Source of the DNA: Auricularia sp. M13
Taxonomy: Eukaryota > Basidiomycota > Agaricomycetes > Auriculariales > Auriculariaceae
NCBI GenBank assembly: GCA_037042915.1
Contig: CM073203.1
Span: 248,001-312,000, forward strand
DNA: 64,000 nucleotides
Direction: 5' to 3'
How positions within the stretch are numbered: position 1 is the stretch's first letter; each line of letters begins with the position of its first letter. The translations under genes and the position numbers were made by a program. The notes below the pieces were generated by a model. The model did no database searches. It saw nothing but the letters and a program-made list of their open reading frames with translations, and was not told the DNA's origin. Positions 19,052 to 30,371 of this stretch are shown here, piece after piece.

Positions 19052-22035
19052 TTATTTCCGGCAAACAGTGTGGGGGCTGAGGGCTTCGGCTGTATGCTGC
19101 ACCGAAAGGGTAGCGGATGGCTGCGAGAAAATCAGCATTGAACGATCGTGAGGTGGCTGGGTCCGTTGAACATCGCCACACCTGATTATACCGCCTGAAT
19201 ACTCAATCTCAGGCAATATCTCGAGTCCTTGCTCATCTTTGGCTCTAGAAATATTGAAAGTCGCCAGGATTGAGGCAATCATGAGCCAAATCGAGTGGTC
19301 CGCAAAGTAGCGCCCCGGACATTCCCTATATGCGTGCTGTCAGTGGCATTCCCACATGGAAAAGAACTGAGAAACCTGCGCCCGAATCCATAAGCATAGG
19401 TCCGCGGATCGACGTTTATGTCGTCTGCGTCGGCTGTTTTCCTGGTGAGATATCTTTCGGGCTTGAAGGTCAATGGATCGGGGTAATGCTTCTCATCGTG
19501 AAGGATTTGCCTAGGCGTCTTAAGAACGTGGATAGTACGGCGGTGAAGGAGGCGGTTGAAGAGGCCCGGTGGCTCACCAGGTATTTGAGAAGATGACGGT
19601 CCCCGCGGGGACGCGATACCCTCGATACTCATCCTCTGACAAGCAGCAATGCGGCACGCCTGAAATATCGAAGACATCTCGGCGGGGTGTACCGAGCTGA
19701 AAGAGAGCACGACGCACCTAATGGACCAACAGGATTCCATCGCTGCACTTCCCATGCGATCGCTTCGACATACGGTAGTTTCGCGCGGTCCTCGAAGACC
19801 GGCAATCTCGTTCCGCAAGTAAGCGCATCGATTTCATCCTGCGCGCGCTTTTGGATTTCGGGGTGGAGCGTCACGGCTAGGAAAAATGAGAGCATCGCAG
19901 AGACGGTCTACAAGGGTGCGTCAGTAACCAGCAGATGGTCTAAAATGCGGGCTCACGGTGTCAGCTCCTCCTATGTCCAAATTGTGAGCGAACAGCCGCC
20001 CCTAGGGAAGCGTGCACACGAACCGCCGTACAGCGAGCCCACGACAGACATAATCAAGGCCTCGTCTTCTTTTGATACAGGGTTTCCGTCCTCATCGCAC
20101 AGCAGAGTCGCGGTGAGAGACGTTGACACCGAGGGCGTTACTGATTCACCTCCACCTTGCTGCGCTTATATCAGTATCCCGCTTGCAATAATAAATCCAG
20201 GCTTACCATGCATTCTTTGACCATCTCAAATGGAATTCGAAGCATACCCGTAGCTTGCTCCCTCCATATGTCTGCTTGGCGCAGGAAGCCCGCACCGGGG
20301 AACCAACGGGGAAGATGCCTCACTACAATGCGAGTGGAAGGCAATGTGGTGGCTATAAAGCTTGATACTCACAAGCTGGGAACGAATCGACCGCCCATCC
20401 AGGTGCTGACGACTCGGAGAAAATATTCAGCGAAACCTCAGCGAGCTTGACAAGCTGATTGTCCTGGTCTTGCACATCGAATCCATATGCAATCTTAAGA
20501 ATGGAACGTCCGGCGGCCCTGGAAGGTATCGGTTCAGTTCCTCACCCTGTTACGCTGAGTAATCACGACTTGCCAGCGGATATGATCTGAGAAACGCTCA
20601 GGATCCTGAAGAAGCTTCATTAATAGAAGTCTCGTCGTTTCGGCATGTAGGGGCGAGTATTGGGCCACGGCACGCGAGTTGAGAGATCGACTTGACAGTC
20701 GGCGCGCGTGACGGAAACGGTCGTCGTAAGGCATGATAGCGAAGCCTCCCGCCCATCCGGAGCTGCGAGGTTCTATAATGAGGTGGATGATTCGATTGTA
20801 TAAACATACAGCTTCGCCATTGTAAACCGAGGCCGATCCGAATAGGTTGCCCCTCTCTTGACGAGCAGGTCTATCGCAGCTTGTGCAGAACCCAGGATCA
20901 AGATGGGCTGACCCAGCACATTTAGATACACAACGTCGCCTAACCAAGGCATGCCATGTCCCAAAAAGTGCAAGTTGGCTATGAGGATTGACCAAGTGTG
21001 ATGAGTCCTGATAACAGGGTCAGCCGACCCCCTACCTGATCAAACAGCTTCAGGGGGTATACTCGCTTATAGGCCTATTATACGGCTGACAAGGCCGATA
21101 TAAGTTTATAATGCGGACAAGGCGGATAAGAGCTGATCAGCCGCCCAGCCCGATATTACGAAAACTCCCCCAGCTACCGCTCCTATGCGGCAGCTGGGTC
21201 TTACTTTCTGTATTTACAGTTGTACATTTACTACTTACTGGTATTACTAACTAGGGTACATTTTCTAGACTTACTCCAGGTTGTACATGACTTGTATATT
21301 TTCTAACTTAGCCTGGATTTGAACCAACGGTTTGCCTGTTGGCCACACGCGCCCTCGCGCGAGCTACCAGCTAGGCTATTACGCCAATTGTCTGTAAGCG
21401 TGGAGCAAAGTATACATGCCCGCTCCACCGCTCCACCGGACCTCCGCTCCATTGAACCGCGGCTCCCCTTCCTCCTGGAGGCCCCCCAAGCACCATCTCA
21501 TGACTGGCCTGAGCTCTCAGTAGCTGGGACTTGAGTGAACAGGTACTGGGGGTACTTGTTGCTGGTGAGGGTTGATCACCTCTGATGAGGCCTTATCCCA
21601 GGCCGCAGAGCTCTGATCAGGCCTTGATCAGCGCCGGTCACCGCTTATCACTCCACATTGACGAGTTATCAGTACTTACCAGGTCTTATAGGCGCTTAAG
21701 GCATCTCATAGGTGCATATAGGCATGTATCACGATACATAGAGCTCTGATAAGAGCATAATCGCTGATCACCGATTTGCGATTTTTGGGACACAGAGTGA
21801 GTATGATTATCTCGTGCTGGATAAGAAAAGGATAATGCGCACCGTATGTGGCCGCCCACTCTGAGAACTTCACCCATGCGCGCTCGCTCGCGGCAGGCAT
21901 CTGCAATGCATTCCCCAAAATTGGAAGCTGAGGTGGTCCCGGTGGAAGTGGCAGTCCTTTGCGCTTGATGATGCGCCGTACGAGGAACAGCAGTGCCGCG
22001 ACGCAGACGCAAAAGCCAAGCTTTAGTGAGAACAT
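19052..22035 (-). CDS. Cytochrome P450 monooxygenase (copy 1)
   Basis: This is a membrane-anchored, heme-dependent oxidase of unknown substrate. ATG is at 22035. Exon 1 encodes an N-terminal anchor (LGFCVCVAALLFLVRRI), the proline hinge LPLPPGPPQLPILGN and WVKFSEWAATYG. Later exons give VVYLNVLGQPILILGS, YDDRFRHARRLSSRSLNS, GRSILKIAYGFDVQDQDN, LPYVEAIAWEVQRWNP (the ExxR motif is EVQR), YPDPLTFKPERYL and FGFGRR split by an intron from CPGRYF, which supplies the heme Cys. The stop is at 19052-19054. Intron 1 is greatly enlarged (about 20,945-21,840) by repeats including a SINE. It is a close paralog of the inverted P450 at 27,376; both resemble the expanded basidiomycete P450 families. Some exon joins between 19,300 and 20,330 are approximate. 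Confidence 0.8.
21003..21386 (-). mobile_element. tRNA-derived SINE in P450 intron 1
   Basis: On the minus strand a tRNA-like head carries a perfect pol III box A, TAGCCTAGCTGG (21367-21378), and a box B, GGTTCAAATCC (21315-21325), at normal spacing. The acceptor and T stems do not pair properly, so this is not a functional tRNA gene. An AT-rich body runs leftwards to about 21,003, where a tail with TGATGAGTCCTGATAACAG begins. The ends and target duplication are not certain. Further unassigned repeat-like sequence rich in TGATCA/TGATAA continues to about 21,790. Confidence 0.55.
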
Positions 22036-22086
22036 GGCAGGAGCTGAAATGCGATAAACACATCTCAAGTCCAGGATAAGCGTCGG

Positions 22087-22094
22087 CTTTTATA
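22087..22094 (-). promoter_or_regulatory. TATA box of P450 copy 1
   Basis: TATAAAAG on the minus strand lies about 52 bp upstream of the ATG at 22035. Confidence 0.5.
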
Positions 22095-22099
22095 CCTGG

Positions 22100-23089
22100 A
22101 TACTGCTACCGTGTGCTTGCATCGGTTCATGCGTCGGCTCCAGCCAGAGAGGCAAACATTGGGGAGTCATGCGTCAACAGTTTCCAGCGCCGCAGACGCC
22201 GTGAAAACGGTTCTATATCCATAAAAGGGTAGCATGATGTGGCATACTTTGAGAAATGGATAGCGCCGAAGCTCCAACGGACACCATTGCGATCTATGCG
22301 TCGTTGCTACGAGCGAGGTGTCGAGAAAACGAGCCGGGCTGTGGACACCGCGCTCCGCTCTCGGGAGCGCTAATGCTTATACATCGTGAATTCTCCAGCT
22401 GATAAAAGCTCAGACTAGAAAACTTCGGTACTCAAGGCTAATTTGCCGCTCAAACGAGGTCGATGCGGAGAGGACACGAGGAATGAGAACGGCTGTTGCC
22501 GAGTCCTCCGGACCCATTTCAGGCTTGCCGCTTGCAATTCGCTTTTCTTCTGTACGATTACGATGCGGTGGCCACTGACGCACCCTTCACTTGGAGTCGC
22601 CTTCTGCCTGAATCTAACTGCTATGAATCAAGACTCGACGTCCATACCGAAAAAGAAGATCAATCCGTGCTACATAATACTACATACGACTCGTCGACGC
22701 AGTGCATCTAATATGCTCGAGGCTCAGACAGTGTCTCCCGTTCATTCTTGAGTGCCATGGCGCCGGTGCGTAGGTCGGTGTGGGGCTCGCAGTAACCTCA
22801 ATGCGCCTTGAGGCTGAGCCTCGGGTGAAAGGTTGATACTACTTGGGGAGTTGATTTCCTTATATCCATCATTTTTCACTTCACGAAATTGTACAGACGC
22901 ATGCATGGGCCTATGATACCGCCCATAACAGGCTGGCCTCGGTCCGTATCCATACCGCGATGAACTCAGGCGTGATCGGCGAGCGGCCCGCCTCCCTCGA
23001 CAATCGCTGGAACAGCCAAGCAGCTCACTGTCTCTGATGTTTATAACCTGGGACTAGTACCTGATTCTTTCCCTATTACCCGCCCAATA
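22100..23089. other. Intergenic, no supported gene
   Basis: Only short ORFs without recognisable protein features are seen. It separates the divergently transcribed P450 copy 1 and the GH88/105-like gene, so it probably holds both promoters. Confidence 0.5.
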
Positions 23090-24474
23090 ATGGCCTGCCG
23101 ACGCATAGCTCTCTTTGCGGCGCTTGCTCTCACGCCCGCGACCTTGGCTCACCCGCAATTCTCTCGGGATACGATTCAAAAGGTGAAAACGAATATGATA
23201 TCCGCGTCTCAGCAAAGGTGCGGGCCCTTCCCGTCCCTTACCGTTGTTATGATTTCTGAACGTGTGCAGCTGGGAGATTGGCACAATGATGGAGGCCATA
23301 ATGGAGAACGAGACACCACATCTGTCCGTGTTCGAGGCCAAGAAAGTCCCCGCCAAACCCGGCGACAAACTTCCGTCCGCTGCACTGAAGGCGCTGGACA
23401 AGACACTTGCGGCACGTGACTCGAAGGACAAGTACCTCATCGACACTGCGGCCGTTGGAGATTCCGCCAGTCAGTTTATTATCCACCTGCTCTAGCATGG
23501 ATACTGAAATAACGCCACTTCAATCGAAGGTCTGGGTGTGACCGACGTAATAGCGTCGGTTACGAAAAGGCAAGATAAATATACTCAGAGCGCGGAAGAT
23601 CAGATGCAGTATCTACTGTACGATGTTCCCCACAAAGGCATCGTAATTTCTCACCGGAGAGAACGCTTCCAGGCCTGGTCAGTCTGTTTTTTCACACATC
23701 AAACATCAGCCAACCTACGTGTCATATAGGGCGGATTTCATTTCCATGGCTCCCCCGTTCATCGCCTACTACGGCGCTGCAAAGGGCGGCGCTCAGGGAA
23801 AGAGTCTTCTCCAAAACGCCTACCTCCAGTGCAAAGGCTATCGTACTATTCTGCGCGATCCCCAGACCAATTTGTGGAGACACATCATGGAGGGAAGCTG
23901 GAGCGACCCCGGCCTCTGGGCAACTGGAAACGCGTGGGCCGCGTTCGGCATGCTGCGCGTGCAGCAGGCGATCGCCAAATCTTCGTTCGCGCGCGACCTC
24001 CAGAGCGAATCGTCAGATCTGCTGGACTGGACGGAGGAGATTCTCGCAGCGGCGTGGGCGCGACAGGTGCAGCTCTATATCCTTTAGTTGACGCTAGCGC
24101 CAGCTAATGAAAATTATGAATAGCAAAAGAGTGGTGCGGTCAAGAACTACATGGACAAGTCCGGCCAATTTGACGACTCTGCGGGAACGGCTCTCCTTGC
24201 TGCTTCCACCTACCGCTTGGCTACCATCACCGGTTCCAAGACGCTCATCCCTGCTGCCGAGAAGGCGTTGAGACTGATAATCAAGCTGACAGAGAAGGAT
24301 GGCTGGGTGAAGGGCGCCGTAGATCCGTATGCCTTTGACAAGCCAGGCCGCCACAGCCCCGAAGGCAAGATCTTCAAGCTCTCAATAAGCCATCCACATA
24401 TAAGCTAACCTACTGTCACAGCTCAATCGTTTGTGATAATGCTCGACGCAGCTGCTCGCAAATACTATTTGTAA
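23090..24474 (+). CDS. Secreted GH88/GH105-like (six-hairpin) glycoside hydrolase
   Basis: The family removes unsaturated uronyl residues from pectin or glucuronan fragments. ATG at 23090 starts a signal peptide (RRIALFAALALTPATLAHP). Traced exons read SWEIGTMMEAIMENETP, VTKRQDKYTQSAEDQM, DFISMAPPFIAYYGAAKGG, GSWSDPGLWATGNAWAAFG, KNYMDKSGQFDDSAGTALL and AVDPYAFDKPGRHSPEG, ending QSFVIMLDAAARKYYL with stop TAA at 24472-24474. The Trp/Asp-rich GxWxDPGxWATGNxWAA pattern is typical of these six-hairpin enzymes. About five short introns are present and all join in frame as far as I could follow. The exact CAZy family (88 or 105) is inferred. The gene is apparently intact. Confidence 0.72.
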
Positions 24475-24719
24475 CTGCCAGTGGTTGAAATTTGAAGACA
24501 TTTTGCTACGCTGCTCTGTACGGTCAACCTGTACACATTAGACTAGAGTTTATACATCCTCCACCAGCTTCTTCTCGCGATACGCGGAACGTTAATCGTG
24601 GCAAACCTATGCAGGACTTTGCCTAAGGTGCAGCAGAAGGCGACCTCAGCCTGAGAGCGGAGAGTATTGTATTCGCAAGAGGGCGACCGACGTCCTAGCT
24701 TTCCACATCCGCGTCCGCG

Positions 24720-26783
24720 CTACTTCTTGCCCGCCGCCTCCGCGGTGGCCTGCGTCTGCGCAGGCCCAGGGGCAGGGAGACCAGGTGGGCCATGCATCAG
24801 GGCGCCCATCATCGCAAAGATGCTGCCGCCCTGCTCCTTGGCGAGCCGCTCGCGCTCCTTGAGGTCCTCCTCGATCATCCGCTTAATCTCGCCCTCGTTC
24901 TGCTTGAGGTACGCCTGCTCGTCGAGGTAGTTGCGCTGCGCCTCCGCGCGCTTCTGCTCGAGGTAGGTCATTGGCTCCGGCCCGTGCGGCAGGCTGGGAC
25001 CAGACTACGAGCGACGTGAGTTCAGCCAGCTCAGGTGGGCAGGGAGCGAGGGGAGAAAGGGCGCACCCCGCCGAAGAGCGACGACAGCGTGAAGCCGCCG
25101 CTGGAGAAGCCCGCGCCGGGCATCGCACGCCCGGCGTTCTTCGCGCGCCAGTCCTCAAGGAACGCGCGCTTGTGCTCCGCCTCCTGCTTCGCGTACTCCA
25201 CCGCGACGTCCTTGCCCGCGTACTTCTTCAGGATCGGCCGCACGTCCTGCGGCTTGTAGATCGCGATGGCTGCGCCGCGGCGTCAAAGGATGCAGACGAA
25301 TACGGTGAAGAATGCTCTTCACGCACATTCGAGGAAGGGAATGAGCGCGACGAGCCCCTTGTCGCCCGGCTCTCCCGTCCACGGCGGGACAATAAGCGCA
25401 TTCTCCGGCTGCAGCGCATAGTGTTCTGGATGCGTGTCCAACGCTATCACCTTCGATAAATCGCGGTTTAGGAAGGATATATCCTGTGGGAAGTGTCAGC
25501 GTTAGCGTATTCGTTGCGAGCCATCGCAATGATTGCCACTCGTTCAACACGCGCGTTGCAGAACACGAGGTGAAAACGGTACGCAGTTTCGCCATGTCGA
25601 ATAGCAAGTCAATACGCCAAGGACAGGACAACGGAACAACAGGTCACGACCAGTTGTACACGTCGCACTCAACAAATTTGACGCAATGCGACAACCTTGT
25701 CTGTTCACATTTCGCGAATTTCGTACCTTGACCACTTGGCCATCGACGAAGCGAGTAGCTTCGCGGAAGAGCCTGTACATCACGTAGAACTGGTACGGGT
25801 CGAGCTTCTCCGATATGGGTCCAGCGTGGTAAAAGGGCTGGCTGGTGAAAATGACGATTTCGTAGAACTGCGAGAGGTAGCCGAGGAAATAGTCCACGCC
25901 TGGCCGTTTTGCTGTTCTCCAGCCGTGTTGACGCTAATGTGACGGAGTCAGAGTTGATATCGAGAGTGGGGAGACACAATGAGGCGTACATCCCATGTCG
26001 ACGTGACAAGAAGGTCGTCTATTGCGAGCAAAAGCGTGTACGGCTTTTGGTGCGGCGGCGGTAAGGGAGGAGGCAGAAGGTCTTCCCAGGCAGGTTCACT
26101 GAAGAGCTGAAACAATCCTATTAGCTTAACGATCGTTGACAGCTATACAGTTCCGCACCCCCGTTACGGCCATGGCGCGCGTCTTGACACGCTGCCAAAA
26201 CGCCCAGAAACCCGTACCAGTGGGCAATGGTTCCTTCATAAAACTGCCATTAATCCACCGTGCAGCTGACGGATGTTATGCAACTGACCTTTCTGCGCTT
26301 TTTGAGCTCCTCCTCTTCCCAATCGCGACCCAAATGCCAGATTGTCGCGCCGGCACCAGCAACCAATGCGAAAGTGAGGAGGCGACTCGCCAATCGTTGT
26401 CCAGGCGTTTGACTAGGTGCACCACGTGGTCGAGCACCTGTACGAGGCTGTTCGCCTGGCGCAAAGTCGAGTGACGGTAAGCTGACCACCTGCGGCTCTG
26501 CTGTCGGTTCTGCCGTCGCAGGCTCCGTCCGCGCCGGCCCAGACTGTTCTGACTCCAAAGGCGGCGGTGCAGTAGCTGGAGGTTCTACAGGTGCCTCATC
26601 AGGCGTCGGAGATGGCGACGGGTGCCCAGACTGAGACGAGGCTGGCGCGCGGTCCTGGCGACTGTCTTGTATCGACTGGCCATTACCACGGTGTCGCTTT
26701 GACAACAGTCGCGTCGATCCAGGCACCAGACGCGGTACGAGTAGTTGCTGGGCTAATGGACGCGCCAATAGACGTAGCGCCAT
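24720..26783 (-). CDS. TIM50: TIM50, mitochondrial inner-membrane translocase subunit
   Basis: Tim50 receives presequence proteins in the intermembrane space for the TIM23 channel. ATG at 26783 gives a basic mitochondrial targeting sequence ([19 protein letters not shown]), then a Pro/Ser-rich linker and one membrane span ([18 protein letters not shown]). The phosphatase-like (FCP1-type) domain follows: [70 protein letters not shown] and [16 protein letters not shown]. It ends in a charged helical tail ([19 protein letters not shown]), with stop at 24720-24722. The catalytic DxDxT signature is replaced by DDLLVT, as expected for Tim50, which is not an active phosphatase. About six short introns are seen. 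It is divergent from P450 copy 2, with 0.6 kb between them. Confidence 0.9.
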
Positions 26784-27375
26784 CGCGTCTGTGCAATCGT
26801 GCACAAGAAAAACGGGATACAAGCCAGAAATTCGGCAATAGCCGCTTCTCGTTCTCGTTCGCTCTTGTCAGTTGCAAACTCGCAAATGGTTATATGCTGG
26901 TACGGGTCCCCCAACCGCGTGTGGGAATATTTCACAGAGACTTTTCGCATCAGGCGACACAAGTCTCCCCATCAAGCAACGAGCTAGCTTCAAGAGCAAG
27001 GATCATTGGAGGATCCTGTTGCGACGCTCCCCCGAAGATCGAGGTCACACCGGAGACTATATCACGTCTATAAGCGCTACAATGTCATAGGGCTCGCGCC
27101 AGCTGCCTGTGGAGCTTAGGCGTAGGAACTTGACGCAAATTACTGTCAAGTTTCGACGCAGAGCCTTCAATGTTGACGATGCAGCATCATTCCAACAGAG
27201 CAACCCACAAGTGTAACGGTGTGGATTGGCGTCTATGTTCCCATTGACAGGAGTTGATACGTCAGTACCTCCCTTTGTGGGTCACACGACGCATGGGAGA
27301 CGCTATTTCGGCACGACAACAGTCCATATACAACTACTGCCTATCACGGCCCCACGGGCCTTTCCCATCCCCACC

Positions 27376-29531
27376 ATGTCCACCATGATCTCTCTAAACC
27401 TGGGCTTCTGCATTCTCACCGCGGCCTTCCTGTTCCTTGCCAGCCGTATCATCAGGCGCAAGGGATTGCGCCTCCCTCCTGGACCGCCGCAGTTACCTCT
27501 GCTAGGGAACTTATTGCAGGTGCCTGCTACCAGAGCATGGGTAAAATTTTCAGAATGGGCAAGTGTGTATGGTGAGCACCTTCTCTTGTACATGGCACAA
27601 CTGCACGCTCACGCTCCCCGCAATTGATGATCAGGAGACGTCCTGTACCTCAATGTGCTCGGCCAACCGATTGTGATTGTCAGCTCTGCGGAAGCGGCGG
27701 CAGACCTCCTAGTCCAACGCGGGGCAAATTATTCTGACCGACCAAGGTTAACAATGACCAGGCTGTATGTAAACTAAGTCTATGCTCTTATTACTCTCAT
27801 TATTATGGCAGTGCGGGATGGGGGGACACGTTCGGTGTGCTGCCCTACGGCGACCGCTTTCGCCAGGCCCGTCGACTCTCGGGCCGATCCCTTAACTCGC
27901 GCGCCGTAGCCCAGTACGCACCGTTGCATGCGGAGACGACAAGGCTACTACTGCGGAAACTGCTGCGAGCCCCCGAGCGTTTTGCGGACCATCTCCGCTG
28001 GTAAGCGTTAGCGGCCGCTCGGCGGTCCGACTCAGATTGACTTCCTTCAGGGCAGTCGGGAGCTCTATTATCAGAATTGCATATGGGCTTGAAGTCAAGG
28101 AGGAGGATGACCCACTCATCAATCAGGCTGATGTTTCGATGGAAATCTTCTCGCTGACGAGCGCGCCAGGTTGGGTGGTCGATTCGTTCCCCATTCGTGA
28201 GTATGAATCGGCGCACTTTCGACGTCAATACATCGCTTACGGCGCTTCACAGTTCGGTATTATCCCAGCTGGCTCCCAGGCGCGGGCTTTCGCCGCCAGG
28301 CGAACATCTGGCGGGGGGAGGTCGCGAAGATGTTTCACGTCCCGTTTGACATGGTCAAAGAGCACATGGTCAGACCCGAAGTTCATATCCCACTGGGATG
28401 CTTATCCCCGAGCAGCAAGCTGGAGGCGAAGCATTCACCCCCTCCGTAGCAGCATCTCTTACAGCAACTCTGCTGAGCGATGAGAACGGGAATCCCGTCT
28501 CGAAGGACGAAGAGCAATTGATCATGTCTACTGTCGGTTCTCTTTACGGCGGTGCGTCTCAAGCATATCATTCAATCCCTCTCTCATCGATTGGACACAG
28601 GTGGCTCTGATACTGTGAGTCCGGCATCGCACCAATGCAATGCATCAACTTATTTGGAAGAGCGTCTCTGCGATGCTCTCATTTTTCCTGGCCATGACGA
28701 TCCACCCTGAGATCCAGAAGAAGGCCCAGGACGAAATCAACGCGCTTACCGGCGGCACGCGGCTTCCGAGCTTAGAGGACCGCGAGAGATTGCCATACAT
28801 CGAAGCGATCGTCTGGGAGGTGCAGCGATGGAATCCCGTGGTCCCATTAGGTGCGCTGCGCTCCATTTTGCTTGGTCTCCTCGCCGTAAAACCTGTCGTT
28901 TCAGGCCTGCCGCATAGCTGCATCGAGGAGGATGAGTATCGCGGATATCACATCCCCGCGGGAAGCATCATTTTTGCAAATATTTGGTGGGCCCTAGAAG
29001 TTTCCTCACCGACACCGCCATGCCAATCCTTCCACTCCAGGAAGATCATGCACGATGAGAATCATTACCCCGACCCTCTGGCCTTCAGACCCGAACGGTA
29101 TCTGAACGCCAATCAAGCCAACACCGATAGAGTGAACACCGATCCGAGGACTTATGCATTTGGCTTTGGACGCAGGTCAGTGTGTCATTCGTCGCGTCTG
29201 AATCATCATTCACTGCGTCGCACGGTGCGCACTGCCCTCTTAGGGAATGCCCGGGGCGCTTCGTAGCAGACGCCTCGGTTTGGCTCATGATTGCTTCAAT
29301 CCTTGCAACCTTCGACATCTCTCGAGCAAAAGATGACCACGGACGTGAAATTCCGTTGAAGGTCGACTATACTGGGGCCACAATCAGGCAGGTTGACATA
29401 TTATGACGATGCGCTCACGACTAATTGACTGTGTTGCCACTCGTAGCCATCCACTGCCGTTCGAGTGCAACATCACGCCAAAGCCAGCGGCTGCGACTCT
29501 CATCGCAGAACAAAAACTGATATCAGGCTGA
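27376..29531 (+). CDS. Cytochrome P450 monooxygenase (copy 2)
   Basis: This is a paralog of the minus-strand P450 at 19-22 kb with the same exon plan. ATG at 27376 gives an anchor (LGFCILTAAFLFLASRI) and the hinge LRLPPGPPQLPLLGN. These are followed by VLYLNVLGQPIVIVSS, YGDRFRQARRLSGRSLNS, SSIIRIAYGLEVKEEDD, LPYIEAIVWEVQRWNP (EVQR is the ExxR motif), YPDPLAFRPERYLN, FGFGRR and, after an intron, ECPGRFVADASVWLM with the heme Cys. The last exon encodes HPLPFECNITPKPAAATL, with stop TGA at 29529-29531. Most introns are 50-70 nt. A frame break near 28,400 may be an unrecognised intron. The substrate is unknown. Confidence 0.82.
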
Positions 29532-29761
29532 AATTCAGTGTTCCGATAGGTACCCATAATGTCATACGCCCGAACTGCTGCTTTCGCTTTCATTATAGCT
29601 TGATGAAGCCGAGTATAGTACATCTGATTAGTACAATCACGATTCCTCATTTGAGACTTGATAGAAGACACCTGCTTGGGCATAAGAGTCTCGAGGAGGC
29701 TTCAGTCAGGCTGCATCCCCAAGTTATTAGCCACACATATTCCTCCCCAGTTAGTCTCGTA

Positions 29762-29893
29762 ACCAGACCTCTAGTCGGTCCGGCCGCTCCGGCTTTTCGT
29801 TGTTTGGTTAGTGTTTGGTCGCAGCTCGGACTTCTCCTAGAGGTCTGGTGAATCTTGTAGAGAGGAGCACCGCAGGGAGGCTTCGTCATACCA
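29762..29893 (+). repeat. Dispersed hairpin repeat, left copy
   Basis: The stretch 29820-29893 (GTCGCAGCTCGGACTTCTCC onward, through GAGCACCGCAGGG) recurs, diverged and inverted, at about 50,446-50,520. It also contains a perfect 13-bp inverted repeat, ACCAGACCTCTAG (29762-29774) with CTAGAGGTCTGGT (29837-29849). The family is not recognised. Confidence 0.6.
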
Positions 29894-30007
29894 CAAATCT
29901 TGGAAAAATTCGAGGTGCTATATTATGCCTATTACTATGCTCTGAGATAGTTTGTAGAGGTACAGACTATCGGAATGCTCCAAAATGTGGTGTGGATTGG
30001 TGGACCG

Positions 30008-30016
30008 GTTTACACC

Positions 30017-30055
<39 letters not shown>
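30008..30055. repeat. LINE 3' end: 38-nt poly(T) and adjoining target-site candidate
   Basis: Bases 30018-30055 are an unbroken run of 38 T, i.e. a poly(A) tail on the minus strand, where the LINE ends. Directly next to it, GTTTACACCG (30008-30017) is the expected position of a target-site duplication. An exact copy occurs at 50178-50187 and an imperfect one (GTTTACATCA) at about 42,775. Confidence 0.8.
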
Positions 30056-30056
<1 letters not shown>

Positions 30057-30371
30057 GAGCATCAGAGAGCTCACAATCACATAGTGACCTGAGGAATCTC
30101 CTTTCCCACGAGTGGGAGCTTGGTTGGGTGGTCCCACCACCCAGGGGAGAGGAAGGAAAAGGGGGCTCCGACCGGAGAAATCGCCTTTAGCACGCCCAAT
30201 TGGGGCAGTGTGGGGCTTGGAGTGTCAGCCAACGCCTGCGCGGCGGGCGTCTCCCGTACCCACTAAAACTCCGGTTCGTCGGGGTGTTCTCCCAAAAGCG
30301 AAGTTACGAGGATCGAGCAAATTCGTCCATGTATCTTTGACCAACCATAGATCAATAGCATTGCCTTTGTA

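Noticed and set aside
21312-21386. A functional tRNA gene on the minus strand
   Set aside because: Boxes A and B are intact, but the acceptor stem has no partner and the T stem pairs poorly. The sequence continues into a repeat body, so a SINE head fits better.
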